Shown here: in pieces, positions 1-12,300 of the stretch
Numbering within the stretch: position 1 is the stretch's first letter
How the letters are laid out: each line of letters begins with the position of its first letter
DNA from: Actinostola sp. cb2023
Taxonomy: Eukaryota; Cnidaria; Anthozoa; Actiniaria; Actinostolidae
Length of the DNA stretch: 64,000 bases
Direction: 5' to 3'
NCBI GenBank assembly: GCA_033675265.1
Contig: JAUJYZ010000677.1
Span: 657,089-721,088, forward strand
Program-made: the position numbers and the translations under genes
The notes under the pieces: generated by a model
Seen by the model: only the letters and a program-made list of their open reading frames with translations
Told to the model about the DNA's origin: nothing
The model's database searches: none

Positions 1-1490
1 ACATGACTTTTAATGAGTATTTGGTAGAAACATTTTACAAAGAAATCATCTTCAAAATTACCGAGTAAGCATTTTGGAGGTGTGAATGAAATCAATCGAA
101 CTGTAAATCTTGAGTGTACATCACAGTTGCTAAATAATATTTAAAATATATATAATCTTCCTCCGACAAAGTATCACACAGCGAACGCTCCATTTCGGGG
201 TTCCAATTCAACATAGCTACAGTTTAAAAGAAGAACAAACGTACGATCTTGCAGTTTGTATAAATACCCGATAAATAGGACGATACGAAGGACATTTTAC
301 ACATTTCACTGCCATTCCTACTCCGTCTATCTATCCGTTAGATCGCTTTATCCATGGGATAGCTAGTGTTATGTATTCTGAAGAGCTACAGTCTGATTTA
401 ATTGTCAGTTGAACATCACATAAAAGATTCTTTCACGATAGGGGACTTCGTGTCCTATTGTACAACACCTGCCTTATGGGCGAATCTTGAAAATAAATTA
501 AAAAAATTAAAAAAATAAGATATTATAAAAATTTCTAACGGCAATTTACCACGCTTTTGTTCAGTTGGTTGTATATGTTTATATTTTCTTTCTTTTCTTT
601 TTTCAAGCAAAATGATTATAAAAAAAAACAAGTCAAAAGTCGTTTACAATCAAAGTTTAGACGCTAACTATTTACGTTTTGGCAAACGTCTTCGACTAAA
701 ATTACACCATTTTTCCAGCGCCTTTAGCTCATTGCAGCATGCAAATAAAATTTGTTCTCTATAATTACTAACTGAGTATTGAGCAACGAATAGAACTACA
801 TACCTTGAGTCCTCTTATCACTCTTTCCGGTCTGCAGAGCGACGAATTTAATCACAATGAAGTGTAGTTTTCCGCGATCCTAACGAACTTAAATCCGGGT
901 GAACATCTGCTCGCATTGCGATTAAAACAATATTATTGATTTAAATTACGACTCATTGTCCGAGTAAACCTGAGGTGTTACAGTGGGCACGATTTCTTCA
1001 AATTTGCACCATGCATATATGCATTTGTTTGGTATAGAAAACAATTAGTAGTGGTGACAATAGAGATGTCCGTTTTAGCGGCATAAGCTCAAGTTTGGCA
1101 CAAATTAAGGGACCATTGTTTAAAACCAGTTAGCTGTGACTGCATTTCACAGTAAGTCATTGTTTGTAAAACAAAGCCGCCGAGGAAAGAATTTGGAAAA
1201 GAACAGTCTCCAAAATGATTTTGAATACTTCATAGATAAAATCGGCTAACACAATGTTTACATTATTTAACCCAATTCTAAACCTTTGGGAACAATAACT
1301 TTTTGTTCCAAACAATTGCATTTCATTTCCATGTATGTCAATGCAGATTTGAAATGGGTCAAAGTATATAAGAAAGTAAACACTGCTAGCCGATTTGGTG
1401 AGTTTTGACAGAATTACATTCATAATTTATTTACTTTAAAAAACATCGATCAATGTCACGACACGTAACCGTGCGTCATGTCAGGTGTTC
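1..1490. other. Intergenic, nothing recognised
   Basis: AT-rich sequence with short open frames only. I see no conserved domain, RNA gene or clear repeat in this stretch. The small frames at 1157-1423 and similar places have no recognisable protein character. Confidence 0.5.
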
Positions 1491-1641
1491 CATGCTCGAG
1501 AATCCAGCGGTGCTCTTCGGCGCGGCCGGTCTAGGAAACGTCGCCCCGCCAGAAGTCGTTCTAGCAGGCTTCTCTGGCCGGCGGGGCGACGTTTCATCCG
1601 AGCCCGCGCTGAAGAGCACCGCTGAATCAGTCTCAAGCATG
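1491..1641. repeat. 150-bp imperfect palindrome (foldback, MITE-like)
   Basis: CATGCTCGAGA at the left end is mirrored by TCTCAAGCATG at the right end. The arms of about 65 bp share GCGGTGCTCTTC and ACGTCGCCCCGCC in inverted order. The GC content is much higher than the surroundings. It may be a non-autonomous transposon or a duplicated-inverted fragment. No clear target-site duplication was seen. Confidence 0.6.
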
Positions 1642-2021
1642 TAGATGAATCGTGGCAAGTTTTTACTGATTACAATATTTCATTGGTATTCTCTATAAAT
1701 AATTATATTCTGTCAGATACACTTTTTGACATTGTCGAAAGATACGAAACCATCTGGACCGGCTACTGACCTATACCGTTTATACAGGGAAAACAGAAAA
1801 TTGGTATAACATTTTACATGTAATAAGTCTAGCAGTGTCACGTGAGTTCATACTATATATTCCCATTTTTTCATATTCTCATTCTGTTGAGCAGAACAAA
1901 AGAAAATAGAGGATGCCCTTCCAGAGTTATTATCTTCAGTAAAGGAGGCTGCAGAGGCCCATAGAGTGAGAGTACTTATCAAGATAGTCACTAGACGCAG
2001 TGTACATCCTGGTCCCGGGTT

Positions 2022-2130
2022 GTTCAAAAAGTGGGTAGCGCTATCCGTTGGATCTTTATTGAGTGGATTAGTTGATGCTGTTATCCAATGAATAATGTAT
2101 CCAACGGATAGCGTTATCCACTCTTTGAAC
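2022..2130. mobile_element. MITE-like foldback with about 32-bp terminal inverted repeats
   Basis: The left end GTTCAAAAAGTGGG with TAGCGCTATCCGTTGGAT is matched, inverted, by ATCCAACGGATAGCG and CCACTCTTTGAAC at the right end. The interior is short and non-coding. Length and structure are those of a small non-autonomous DNA transposon. Confidence 0.7.
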
Positions 2131-2256
2131 ATATCCGCCACCTGGATTTCACTAGCGATGCAAGCATAAGTACTTGTGTAGCCAGTATCAATATAAATAG
2201 CAGCTCTCAGAAAAAATGCTATCAGTACCTTCGTTGAAATATGCCATTGTCAGAAT

Positions 2257-2499
2257 CAGGGGCGGATCTAGAGATTTTGAAAGGGGCTGCACCACTAAGG
2301 GGCCGTAAGGCCCCTTCTGCTAGGGGGTGTGGGGGCATGCCCCCCAGAAAATTTTGAAATCTAGAAGCTCGAAAATGCAATTTCCATGCATTCTGGGCAT
2401 CAAATGGAGGGGAAACGGGGACAAATATGTATCGGGCCCAACTCGAAGTGGGGGGCACCGGCCCCCCATGCCCCCCCCCCCCCCTTGGATCCGCCCCTG
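2257..2499. mobile_element. MITE, CAGGGGCGGATC ends, 5-bp target duplication
   Basis: The element starts CAGGGGCGGATC and ends GATCCGCCCCTG. It is flanked on both sides, directly abutting, by AGAAT (2252-2256 and 2500-2504), which fits a 5-bp target-site duplication. Ends of this kind are common in non-autonomous hAT-like elements of invertebrates (recalled, not searched). The interior has homopolymeric C/G tracts and no coding potential. Confidence 0.75.
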
Positions 2500-2504
2500 A
2501 GAAT

Positions 2505-3303
2505 GATGTATTCATGTTTTCTTATCTTGCGTCAGTGAAAACTGGGTTAATTACTCATCAAATGAAATTACAGGTGTAAAGCACGATTTTTGTCCATAAA
2601 ATGTTTGCATGTAATCAACATCAAAAATGAGTTGTAACTCATTTGGTCAAGAAGTAGATACTTTAATTTAAAAAAGTGTTGACTAATAGTACGAACCAGA
2701 CTCTGTGGTCTCATTTTCAAGAAATATGAAATGAGAAGGGTGGAAGTAATGCAGGTTGTCATGTAGTTAATTGGCTCAACTACATATCGTGGAAAAGTAT
2801 AATATTTAAAATTAACCTTTAACCCACTCTAGTTGGATCGATAAGGTATGCACCATGATGCAAGAACGCAAAGATACTCGTCATGTTTAAAGAGTCTACC
2901 TTCCTCGAGTTCCCGGAGGTTTCTTCAACTGATTTTCTTACAATATGGGTTCAAAGATCATATTACATTTCATGGAAACTGTTGAGACTGATAAAGTATC
3001 AAGAAAATAGTTTACAAAGATCTATGTCAGTGTAGGTTATCGACATGTAGCGAGGGGTACGTTATGGGATATATTCACCGATCAGGTCGCTCGAGGTTAA
3101 TATATTCCATGCCATAACCCCGAGCGAAAGTTTGACAAAGATTTTCAAACAAAACACGTCACGGTCCTATGAGAAGGACGTCATTAATCAGGTTATGGTT
3201 CCTGATTTCCCAAGTGGAATTGCAAAACAAATGCTTTTCCATTCTGTATACTGTAATGTTAACGAGCTTCATCAAAACAGCTAAAGCATTTTTTGTCCAG
3301 AAA
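2505..3303. other. Intergenic, nothing recognised
   Basis: No gene, RNA or structured repeat was recognised. Only short chance open frames are present. Confidence 0.5.
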
Positions 3304-3476
3304 TATTTATCAGTTACCTCAGTAGTATACAGTGTACAGTGTGGTCTAGTGAGCCAAAGGTCTTGGGTTCGATTCCCGATATGTGTATTTATCAGTTAGC
3401 TCAGTAGTATATAGTGTACAGTGTGGTCTAGTAAGCCAAAGGTCTTGGGTTCGATTCCCGATATGTGTATTTATCA
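3304..3476 (+). repeat. Tandem dimer (82-bp period) of a tRNA-like sequence
   Basis: Two copies of an 82-bp unit begin at 3304 and 3386, and a third start breaks off at 3468. Each has a box-A-like segment (TAGCTCAGTAG in the second, TACCTCAGTAG in the first) and a perfect box B within GGGTTCGATTCCC, spaced about as in a tRNA gene. I could not build a full cloverleaf with matching acceptor stems, so this is more likely a tRNA-derived SINE head or tRNA pseudogene pair than functional tRNA genes. Confidence 0.6.
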
Positions 3477-4474
3477 AATATTTTTTTCTTCATAAAAAAG
3501 TTGGAAAGACAAAGAAAACCGTGCCAAATTGAAATTACGAGCTGATAATTCGTTTTCTATTCAAATATTTAGTGAACGACTTCTGTAAAGAGAAAATCTA
3601 TTATAAAATAAATTATGCTCGGCATAGCTTGTGCCAGTGCCGCTAAAACGGACATCCCTAATTGAAGTTGACTGTATTGGTGCATTTACCACCCTTAATT
3701 TGGGTCCGCGGTTATCAAGCCAAAAATCAAGTAAAATATAAGGGAACTTTAGGGGACAGTAACTTTGTACAATACTATTGAGTTTCTGAGTCATTAATTC
3801 TAGTACCATCGGATATATATGAAATGATTTACAAGGGTTCGACGTTTGTCGATCGTGAAAGTAAAATTAGATGATAATTGCATTTTTTAAGCGTAGAACT
3901 GAAGTTTATCTTATTCTTTCTACAATCCAAAAAAGTGTTACAGTTGAGCTTTTCAATTGATTTAGTTTGAACAGTCTTCTATTTCCCCCGCTAAATACTG
4001 TTTATAACTCTTCTTTCATCTAAAAAATATGAGCGCATTTGATTATGTTTACATTACATAGTTCGCTATGGAAATGCTAATCATTTTCGTAATCCTCCCA
4101 TAGTGCTTTGCGTGCTATAAACCTCTTGTCGGCCATATTTGTTGAGATTGTTTTCGCTAGCGGTTGCATAAGAGGGCAAGTGATTGCTGCCGAACCACTT
4201 GATTTAGCTTAAAAACGCCAGACAAATGTATGTGCCAATTCTTGGTTCAACTTCATCTATGTGTTTCCTGTGGTTCAACATGGCGACACGCTACGTTGCC
4301 TTCGTATACGTGTACGTAGCACTGAGTGACGCAATGTAGGCACGGGTCATTCCACCTTTTTAGTTGGAATTCTGTCGGTGTACATTGTGTGTAAAGGTAC
4401 AAATTAAAACCATATGAATTTAATCTATACGAAATTTATACCGACAAGAGTGCGCCTTTTGCTTATGCCAACGT
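3477..4474. other. Intergenic, nothing recognised
   Basis: AT-rich DNA without a recognisable gene or repeat. The minus-strand frame at 3561-3809 shows no family resemblance. Confidence 0.45.
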
Positions 4475-4714
4475 TAGAGTCGTTTTCGTACGAGTGGGAA
4501 CCCTGTGGTACCGTGACACTCAAATGGCTTCCTTTCTGAACCAATCAAAAAGCGTGCAGATGCATCGTCTCATATCATCTAGAGTCGTTTTCGTACGAGT
4601 GGGAAACCTACGGTACCGTGACACTCAAATGGCTTCCTTTCTGAACCAATCGGCAAAAAGCGTGCAGATGCATCTCATCCAAGTAACTTTCCCACTCATA
4701 CAAAAACGCCTCTA
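4475..4714. mobile_element. TA-flanked MITE, internally duplicated (family GTCG)
   Basis: The element begins TA then GAGTCGTTTTCGTACGAG and ends with an inverted version followed by TA, as expected for TA-target elements. The left part (4475-4579) is repeated almost exactly from 4580. Related copies lie at 39841-40001 and 48367-48576. Confidence 0.75.
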
Positions 4715-4883
4715 ACTTGTCTTATAATCCAATCAACAAAATTACCCGATTCTGATTGGGCGAGAGGAGTACCAATTAAGAATTAAGTTGCTATGGCGAC
4801 TAAAAAAAGTTGCTCTAACCTACTTATTTTGTATTTTAATTGTCCCATATACAATTACGTACCAGAAACTACGGCGGACGGCG

Positions 4884-5138
4884 ACGTCAACCTACCCTGG
4901 TTCCAGAGTCTCGAAAGTCGGGTCTACGAAGTCGAGTCCTCCCCAGGCCCCATTCTTCGCTCCCCATGGCCACTAATAGTAGCCTCTGGAACCAGGGTAA
5001 CGTCAACCGGAAGTGTAAATAACTTCTGCTTGGAGTTTCGTACAACCCTTTGCCTGTGAGGTTACTTCATCCACAGATAATACCAACTATGAAGGTATGA
5101 AACTCCGAACAGAAGTTATTTACACTTCCGGTTGACGT
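4884..5138. repeat. Two abutting inverted repeats (foldback pair)
   Basis: The first palindrome spans about 4884-5004 with arms around CCCTGGTTCCAGAG and CTCTGGAACCAGGG. The second spans about 5000-5138 with arms around ACGTCAACCGGAAGTG and its complement, including AAGTTATTTACACTTCCGG. They meet at the shared ACGTCAACC, which suggests one element inserted in or next to the other. Confidence 0.65.
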
Positions 5139-5260
5139 CGACATCGTAGATTTTGTAAAGCTTAAAAACTCCCTAGTATGCGCGTGCGAAATCTGTAAGA
5201 TTTATCTTTCTTTGAAAAACATTTTGTCGACTGTATTATTATAAATACTATACAACTTTA

Positions 5261-5402
5261 GTCGCACGATCTTCTGGTACAATTCGTAAGTAATAGATAT
5301 TCGTGATGTTTTTCGCCAAAAGGCTCCTGCAATTACGACAACTTTCAAAACCGGCATCACTTGTCTATTAATTACGAATTGTACTCCCGGAGATCGTGCG
5401 AT
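5261..5402. mobile_element. MITE-like foldback with about 40-bp ends
   Basis: GTCGCACGATCTTCTGG at the left is matched inverted by CCGGAGATCGTGCGATC at the right, with arms extending through GTACAATTCGTAA. The interior is about 60 bp and non-coding. Confidence 0.65.
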
Positions 5403-6454
5403 CTTTCAGTTATACAAACCATATGGCGTTGTATATTGACGTGTAGTCCTTGTACCTCATGTTGATTTGAAGAGCGTGTCCTTAGCTTGTTTTCGGTAAA
5501 AAAGATAGACGGCGACACTGTTAGTAAATAATGGATTGAAAAACTAGGATCTATATATTTCATTGAATCGTCGTATATACATGTATAATTCACGTACATA
5601 ATTCGTGAGTCATGCTTTCATTTATGAGTCAGGCGGAATCGAGGTACAACTAAACTAGCAAGCCAAGGTACATATAGAAAAGTAATTTTTAGTCAGGTTA
5701 AACTTAAAAGCTGGGCAAGTTAAGATTGTGTATCATGGACTGATTTGATTTTTATTCAGTTGCTAAAACTAATTAATACTTGTATCTTTACAACATTACA
5801 ACAAGTTTTACTTCGGCTGGCGAGGGGCATTTTGTTTCCTAACGCATACCATCTTTTGCGGCAATACTGTGAAGATGGAAATGTTAGACTACCAAAAGCA
5901 AAACAGCACAACTGATTTCAAAAAAAACTTGACTCTATAACAGGTATCTCTATTTACAAATTTCACTATGACAGAGTCCGATAATGGTTTTTATTATAGA
6001 TTTTAAAAGTCTTTGTAAACCTGAATTTCAGTTACCTCTGGGTCATGTCCTTCCAAAAGGCGGTGTTACATTATGGCAGTATGTATACCTTATATACTGT
6101 ATATATTATCTATATTACTTTTTCTTGATCTCTTGCTGACTAGCTATCCAATGGAACTTGCAACGGCTAAAAGCGAACGTACGTCGCCTAGTCGTTGTTT
6201 AATACACTGACTAGTCAAAAACATCGTTGCAACTCTTCCGCAATCGTTGCAAAAGCATAAGTGAGTCTTGCGTCTTGCAACTGGTACAGCAACAAAAAAG
6301 TTGCACGACGTGCCCATCATGTATCACTGTTTCGTGTGACTTGCATGTCCCGCAATTAACATCACGACACGAAAACTTGCTTCATGTAAGATTGCTATGA
6401 CATTTTCTTGCTCGGAAAGTTAATTGAGAATCACACAACCTAGTGTGGCTGAAA
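5403..6454. other. Intergenic, nothing firm
   Basis: No gene recognised. The stretch 6120-6400 is rich in GCAACG/GTTGCA words that resemble the foldback at 7759-8106, but no clean element boundaries were found. Confidence 0.4.
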
Positions 6455-6600
6455 TTAATATAATAATAATAATAATTTTAATTTCATGTCCTTTCCTAAA
6501 AAAGACCAAAAGCGCTTTAAGACTACAATGTCGTGCTAGTCGCGTGAACAAATCCCGGCACAATGTTTCTATAAAAGAACTGTGAAGATCGTTCCAAATC
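6455..6600 (-). mobile_element. LINE 3' end fragment (tail only)
   Basis: Read on the minus strand, a reverse-transcriptase-type C-terminal tail is suggested by WNDLHSSF near 6600. It is followed by AAAGCGCTTTTGGTC and a run of ATT trinucleotides. The short GCGCT motif before a trinucleotide tail is typical of 3' ends of CR1/L2-like non-LTR retrotransposons. It is 5'-truncated and non-functional. Confidence 0.45.
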
Positions 6601-6798
6601 ATGAATTAAACGTCTTAATTTACGTTAACGAAAAGATTCTGGCCGAAAATGATGAAACTGAGGCTAAACGGAAATTGTGGAACGAAAAAAAAATCAAAAT
6701 TCTTTATTGCTGACGCAGCGAGCGAGCCTGAAGCGAGCGAGCAAGGAAGCAATTCTAATTCATTCACGTAGGCAGAAAAAATCTCGAATTTTACCCGG

Positions 6799-6867
6799 CA
6801 TGCAGTTTCCAATAACCATCATGCAATTCTCAATAACCATCATGCAATTCTCAAGAACCATCATGCT
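6799..6867. repeat. 21-bp tandem repeat, three units
   Basis: CATGCAATTCTCAATAACCAT-type units start at 6799, 6820 and 6841, with a partial fourth at 6862. No coding meaning is apparent. Confidence 0.8.
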
Positions 6868-7276
6868 TTTCGCGCCAACTCCCACATACGCTATAGCCTG
6901 AAGTGAGTTTTCGCATTTCTGATCGGTAAATGTCGTGCCCAAAATATGTGTCCCTAATTAATTTGTGCATGTGTATGTTTCTTTAGCCGGTATATCCTGA
7001 CTCGTAAGCCCATCAGTTACCGTATCTTGTGCTTTTCGTGGGAATTGTATAGTTGAAGATCACCGTATTATTGAGCTGAATAGTGCCGGCTGACCGTGTG
7101 TCAGTTTCAAGTGTGAATATTCGCATTGAAATCTCAATTATAAGTAATACATTAGTTATTCATAAGCTATCCACTTTTTCAAATAGACAAATACTATTCA
7201 AAACAAAGAAAGGTAGACTCGCCTAATAATTTGCATACTTGTCACTTACATAAAACAAAACATTTCATAACTACAG

Positions 7277-7420
7277 TAGAGTGATTCCAATAAACCTGGG
7301 CATTACTAACTACACCAATACACACTATTAGACACTCACTCTTTTGTTTTCTTTTGTTATTTGCATCTAATATACACTGACAGCTAATTGGTAGTGCCCA
7401 GGTTTATTGGAATCACTCTA
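7277..7420. mobile_element. TA-flanked MITE with AGAGTGATTCCAATAAACC ends
   Basis: TA plus GAGTGATTCCAATAAACCTG at the left is mirrored exactly by CAGGTTTATTGGAATCACTC plus TA at the right. The arms continue to GGGCA/TGCCC. This fits a mariner-type non-autonomous element with a TA target duplication. Confidence 0.8.
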
Positions 7421-7758
7421 AGCTCTCCGGCACCAACTCTTATCCACAACTACTAACATTGCATTCACCGTCAGCATTCACTGCTGTTAGGTAGCCTAGT
7501 TTAACTGTAAGTTTTCAAAACAGCATTCTTATGTAGTAGGATGTTAGCTAAACAATGATGCAAAAGCAATTTCTTTATCCATGTTTGGCAGGCCTCCCAA
7601 GACATTTTGTTTACAATGTGATGACAAAAACACGGTAATTATTCGTGCTTTGTTGAAATTATCATGTTTTTTATTTCTTCACCTTTTAAACGTCAATGAC
7701 AACAACGTCATTAAAGTACCTATATCCCTTAGTTATTATCATGAAAATGTATGCTATG

Positions 7759-8106
7759 TAAAGGTGCGGTAATACGAGCAACAAAATCGTGCAACTTGTC
7801 GCGCAACATTGTTGCGTTGCAAGTTGCAGAGCAATGTTTCTCGTATTACTGTACCATCGTTCGCGCAACTTGTCGCGCAACAAATTAAATTTTCGGTGTT
7901 GCAGGTTGCAAAACTTTGTTGCATGAAGTAGAAAGAGCTTCTACTTTGCGCAACAAAGTTTTGCAACCTGCAACACGAAAATGTGTTGCGCGACAAGTTG
8001 CGCGAACGGTGGCAATACGAGAAACATTGCTCTGCAGCATCTTGCAACGCAACAATGTTGCGCGACAAGTTGCACGATTTTGTTGCCCGTATTACTGCAC
8101 CTTTAA
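7759..8106. mobile_element. Large foldback element built of GCGCAAC/GTTGCGC words
   Basis: An inverted repeat of about 160 bp per arm runs from TAAAGGTGCGGTAATACGAG to CGTATTACTGCACCTTTA. Inside, each arm is itself made of repeated TTGCGCGACAAGTTGC-like words. The centre is a smaller palindrome around 7930-7950. The transcript could fold into a long hairpin. No coding sequence is present. Confidence 0.75.
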
Positions 8107-8740
8107 GGTGAATAGTTGCAGGATCTGCGAGTTATAAGGGTTTGAAATCTCAAAATGCAAATGAAGTGAAAAAACACCCTGGTGCAAGTTACTGACATTT
8201 TAAAATTGCAGAAAGTTTTCATAATTTTCATTTCATAATTGCCCTATATTATTAGACTTATTATCTATTGTTTAAACGCTAAGGATCATGGTCGCGAGAG
8301 GGGGACAAAACAGCAACAACACAAAGGATTTCCCAAATAAATGTATTTTACAGACGGTCTGAAAGCGATAAAAGTCACCAAACACAGTAAATATTGTGGG
8401 AAAAGCATCGAAAAACACAATATCTGGAAACTAGCCAATTTGAAATCAAGCGAACCTCAGCAGAGCAGATTTAGTTCAAATTGCTATTGTTCTTCACGAT
8501 TCTGTCCCTCTCATAAACTGAAGCCGTGACGTCATAATGATATAGGGCAATTCCATAGACTTTTTGACTACTTTAGCTCAAAGCGCTACTTGAAAAACAC
8601 TTTATATAAATTATATATCAAACTAGCCGTAGCTATCGCTAAATGCCAACGAGGAAAATGATTTTGTTACAATCATCTTTTGGCGGTGATTATTGAAACA
8701 CAGTTTTTATATTCCATGATTTATTTTATTTTGCGAAAAC
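8107..8740. other. Intergenic, nothing firm
   Basis: No gene recognised. The segment 8138-8200 (TTTGAAATCTCAAAATGCAA and following bases) recurs at about 17266-17350 in intron 1 of gene B, so it belongs to a duplicated or dispersed sequence. Confidence 0.4.
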
Positions 8741-8930
8741 TTACATTACATTACATTACATTACATTACATTACATTACATTACATTACATTACATTACA
8801 TTGCATTGCATTGCATTGCATTGCATTGCATTGCATTGCATTGCATTGCATTGCATTGCATTGCATTGCATTGCATTACATTACATTACATTACATTACA
8901 TTACATTACATTACATTACATTACATTACA
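8741..8930. repeat. Pentanucleotide microsatellite (TTACA)12 (TTGCA)15 (TTACA)11
   Basis: A block of TTACA repeats (8741-8800) gives way to a pure TTGCA block (8801-8875) and returns to TTACA (8876-8930). The symmetric nesting suggests that a single A-to-G change was amplified in the middle of an existing array. Confidence 0.95.
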
Positions 8931-9346
8931 TTTTGGTGGTCCATTCGAGATTTTTTCTGCATACAAGAAATGTTCGCGCTTCGGCACTATATTGCTGCCG
9001 CCTCGTCAGCCTCGCGTCTTCGCTCGGCTGACTCGTTGGCAATAACTATAAAATAAATTAGGGCAAATGATTTCTTTAACATCACCAAATTAGCATAGCA
9101 CGATTTAAAAACTCTATAATTCAGTAATGTAAAGCTCAAATCACATAACGCTGCACCACCCCAAATTCACTTCATATTGAAGTTATTTCCGGTCCAAAAT
9201 AAGAAAACATAAGGCACTTTAAACCACTGCCGGCTGTTTCCTCGCTATTTTCTTAAAGTGTAATTGTGTCTACATATTTTGAAGAAAATTGAATATGTAT
9301 TTTTTGCTCTTTCATACTGACAAAAATAAAGAGTTGAAACAACACG

Positions 9347-12300
9347 ATGCTGACGTCATTTTTCGTCATCCTGTTGTTTCCATGGCTACGTGCTCTGGCT
9401 CAGACTTGTGGCTCTCCGTATCGACAAAGTCATTTCAAACTCCAAGGTCACGTGATTAAAACCTTATCAACGTCAACATGGAAGCAATGTCATAAACAGT
9501 GTGCATCGCACGAAGGGTGTCACAGCATCACCTTCTACCAAAGTAAAAGGATTTGTGAGCTGAACAACGCTAATCACTTGTCCAACCCTGAAAGTCTTGT
9601 CCCCTCAGCTGATGGTGAATACATAAACTATCATGAACGCCCTCCAGCCAAATGCAGCAACAAGCTATGCAGTGAACCGCTGGAATGTGTGATTGACAAG
9701 GATGGAAGAGACTACAAGTGTCTACCTTGTCAAGGTAAATTTAATTCGAGTTTAAAATGTTATTGCAGACAATTTTGAAGTGTCTAACATCCCTGCATTG
9801 TACAAGTCAAGGAAGTAAGCGTCCTTGCATGCACATCAACACATTATACTCTTCAAAAAAACAGACACCTCTATGCTCAATATTCAAACAATGTGCTTTG
9901 AGTAACTGAAGACGACTGAGCTCTTCAATAACTTGTTTGCTACAAATTTTTGGGGAGTAAACCTCTTCAAGATGCCTCTGTGTTGGTACGATTTTCCAAA
10001 TATCTTCTATTTGTCGAATTACAAATTTTGAATTAAGAGTATAATTCTAATCCAGAATTTTCACCGCTGCAAATCGGTTCAAATGCTTGCCTAGGCTCCA
10101 GCTAGAACGAAGTAACGCAATCTAATCGGTTCAAATGCTTGCCTAGGCTCCAGCTAGAACGAAAGTAACGCAATCTAATCGGTTCAAATGCTTGCCTAGG
10201 CTCCAGCTAGAACGAAGTAACGCAATCTAATCGGTTCAAATGCTTGCCTAGGCTCCAGCTAGAACGAAGTAACGCAATCTAATCGGTTCAAATGCTTGCC
10301 TAGGCTCCAGCTAGAACGAAGTAACGCAATCTAATCGGTTCAAATGCTTGCCTAGGCTCCAGCTAGAACGAAGTAACGCAATCTAATCGGTTCAAATGCT
10401 TGCCTAGGCTCCAGCTAGAACGAAGTAACGCAATCTAATCGGTTCAAATGCTTGCCTAGGCTCCAGCTAGAACGAAGTAACGCAATCTAATCGGTTCAAA
10501 TGCTTGCCTAGGCTCCAGCTAGAACGAAGTAACGCAATCTAATCGGTTCAAATGCTTGCCTAGGCTCCAGCTAGAACGAAGTAACGCAATCTAATCGGTT
10601 CAAATGCTTGCCTAGGCTCCAGCTAGAACGAAGTAACGCAATCTAATCGGTTCAAATGCTTGCCTAGGCTCCAGCTAGAACGAAGTAACGCAATCTAATC
10701 GGTTCAAATGCTTGCCTAGGCTCCAGCTAGAACGAAGTAACGCAATCTAATCGGTTCAAATGCTTGCCTAGGCTCCAGCTAGAACGAAGTAACGCAATCT
10801 AAACTTGTCTTCAGAAACGTCCTCTAGTTAGGGAACTACTTTCTGCCTGCATGGCCTGCGTGCAGTCAGTGGACAGCCCTTAGAGCTGTAACCCGTTTCT
10901 GATACGCAGAGATATATACTACGACCTTGAACATAAAAATATCTTCAGTCAGACCACCCGCATATTAATGTGAATCCCCAATTTTTCCAAGAACTTAACT
11001 GTGCATGGAATGAATGTGGAGATGTAGCATGAAATTATATCTCAGTTGCAGGTGGAATGGATGTACTGTTATTTCCACAAAAGTCGATCGCAACCAAAGT
11101 TGTGGTGGAGAACCCTTTCAAGAACGTGACGGCATTCACCATCAGTCTATGGATACATGTCGACGACAAAAATGCTGTAGCTCCACATACGCCGCTGGGA
11201 TATGCAACGCAACTTAACCCTGATGAAATCTCAATTGTGCTATATACCACAGACACCACAATTGCGATACATGGAACACCGATGTAAGCATTTCCGTCAT
11301 CATCATCACTGTTAACATATCACTTTTATCATATCCATCTACCACAGCTACATCCACCACTACCACCACCACAACAACAACAAAACTACATATATATCCA
11401 TATCCATATATTGTACCACTACATCCATCAGCACCACCACACTACCATATCCATCTACCATGGGTACATCCACCACCACAACACTACCATATACATCTAC
11501 CATGGCTACATCCACCACCATCACAACACTACCATATCCATCTACCATGGCTACATCCACTGCCACAACAAAACACTACCATATCCATCTACCATGGCTA
11601 CATCCACCAACACACTACCATATACATCTACCATGGCTACATCCATCACCACCACAACACTACCATATCCATCTACCATGGGTACATCCACCACCACAAC
11701 ACTACCATATACATCTACCATGGCTACATCCATCACCACCACAACACTACCATATCCATCTACCATGGCTACATCCACCACCACAACAACACTACCATAT
11801 CCATCTACCATGGCTACATCCACCACCACAACAACACTACCATATACATCTACCATGGCTACATCCACCACCACCACAACACTACAATATCCATCTACCA
11901 TGGCTACATCCACCACCACAACACTACTATATCCATCTACCATGGCTACATCCACCACCACAACACTACCATATCCATCTACCATGGCTACATCCACCAC
12001 CACAACACTACCATATCCATCTACCATGGGTACATCCATCACCACCACAACACTACCATATCCATCTACCATGGCTACATCCACCACCACAACAACACTA
12101 CCATATCCATCTACCATGGCTACATCCACCACCACAACAACACTACCATATCCATCTACCATGGCTACATCCATCACCACCACAACACTACCATATCCAT
12201 CTACCATGGGTACATCCACCACCACAACACTACCATATCCATCTACCATGGCTACATCCACCATCACAACAACACTACCATATCCATCTACCATGGCTAC

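Noticed and set aside
8680..9056. Open frames with LHYIT and LHCIA repeats
   Set aside because: Pentanucleotide microsatellite, no coding evidence.
10072..10800. CRISPR-like array
   Set aside because: Units are uniform 52-bp tandem copies with no unique spacers, and the genome is eukaryotic.
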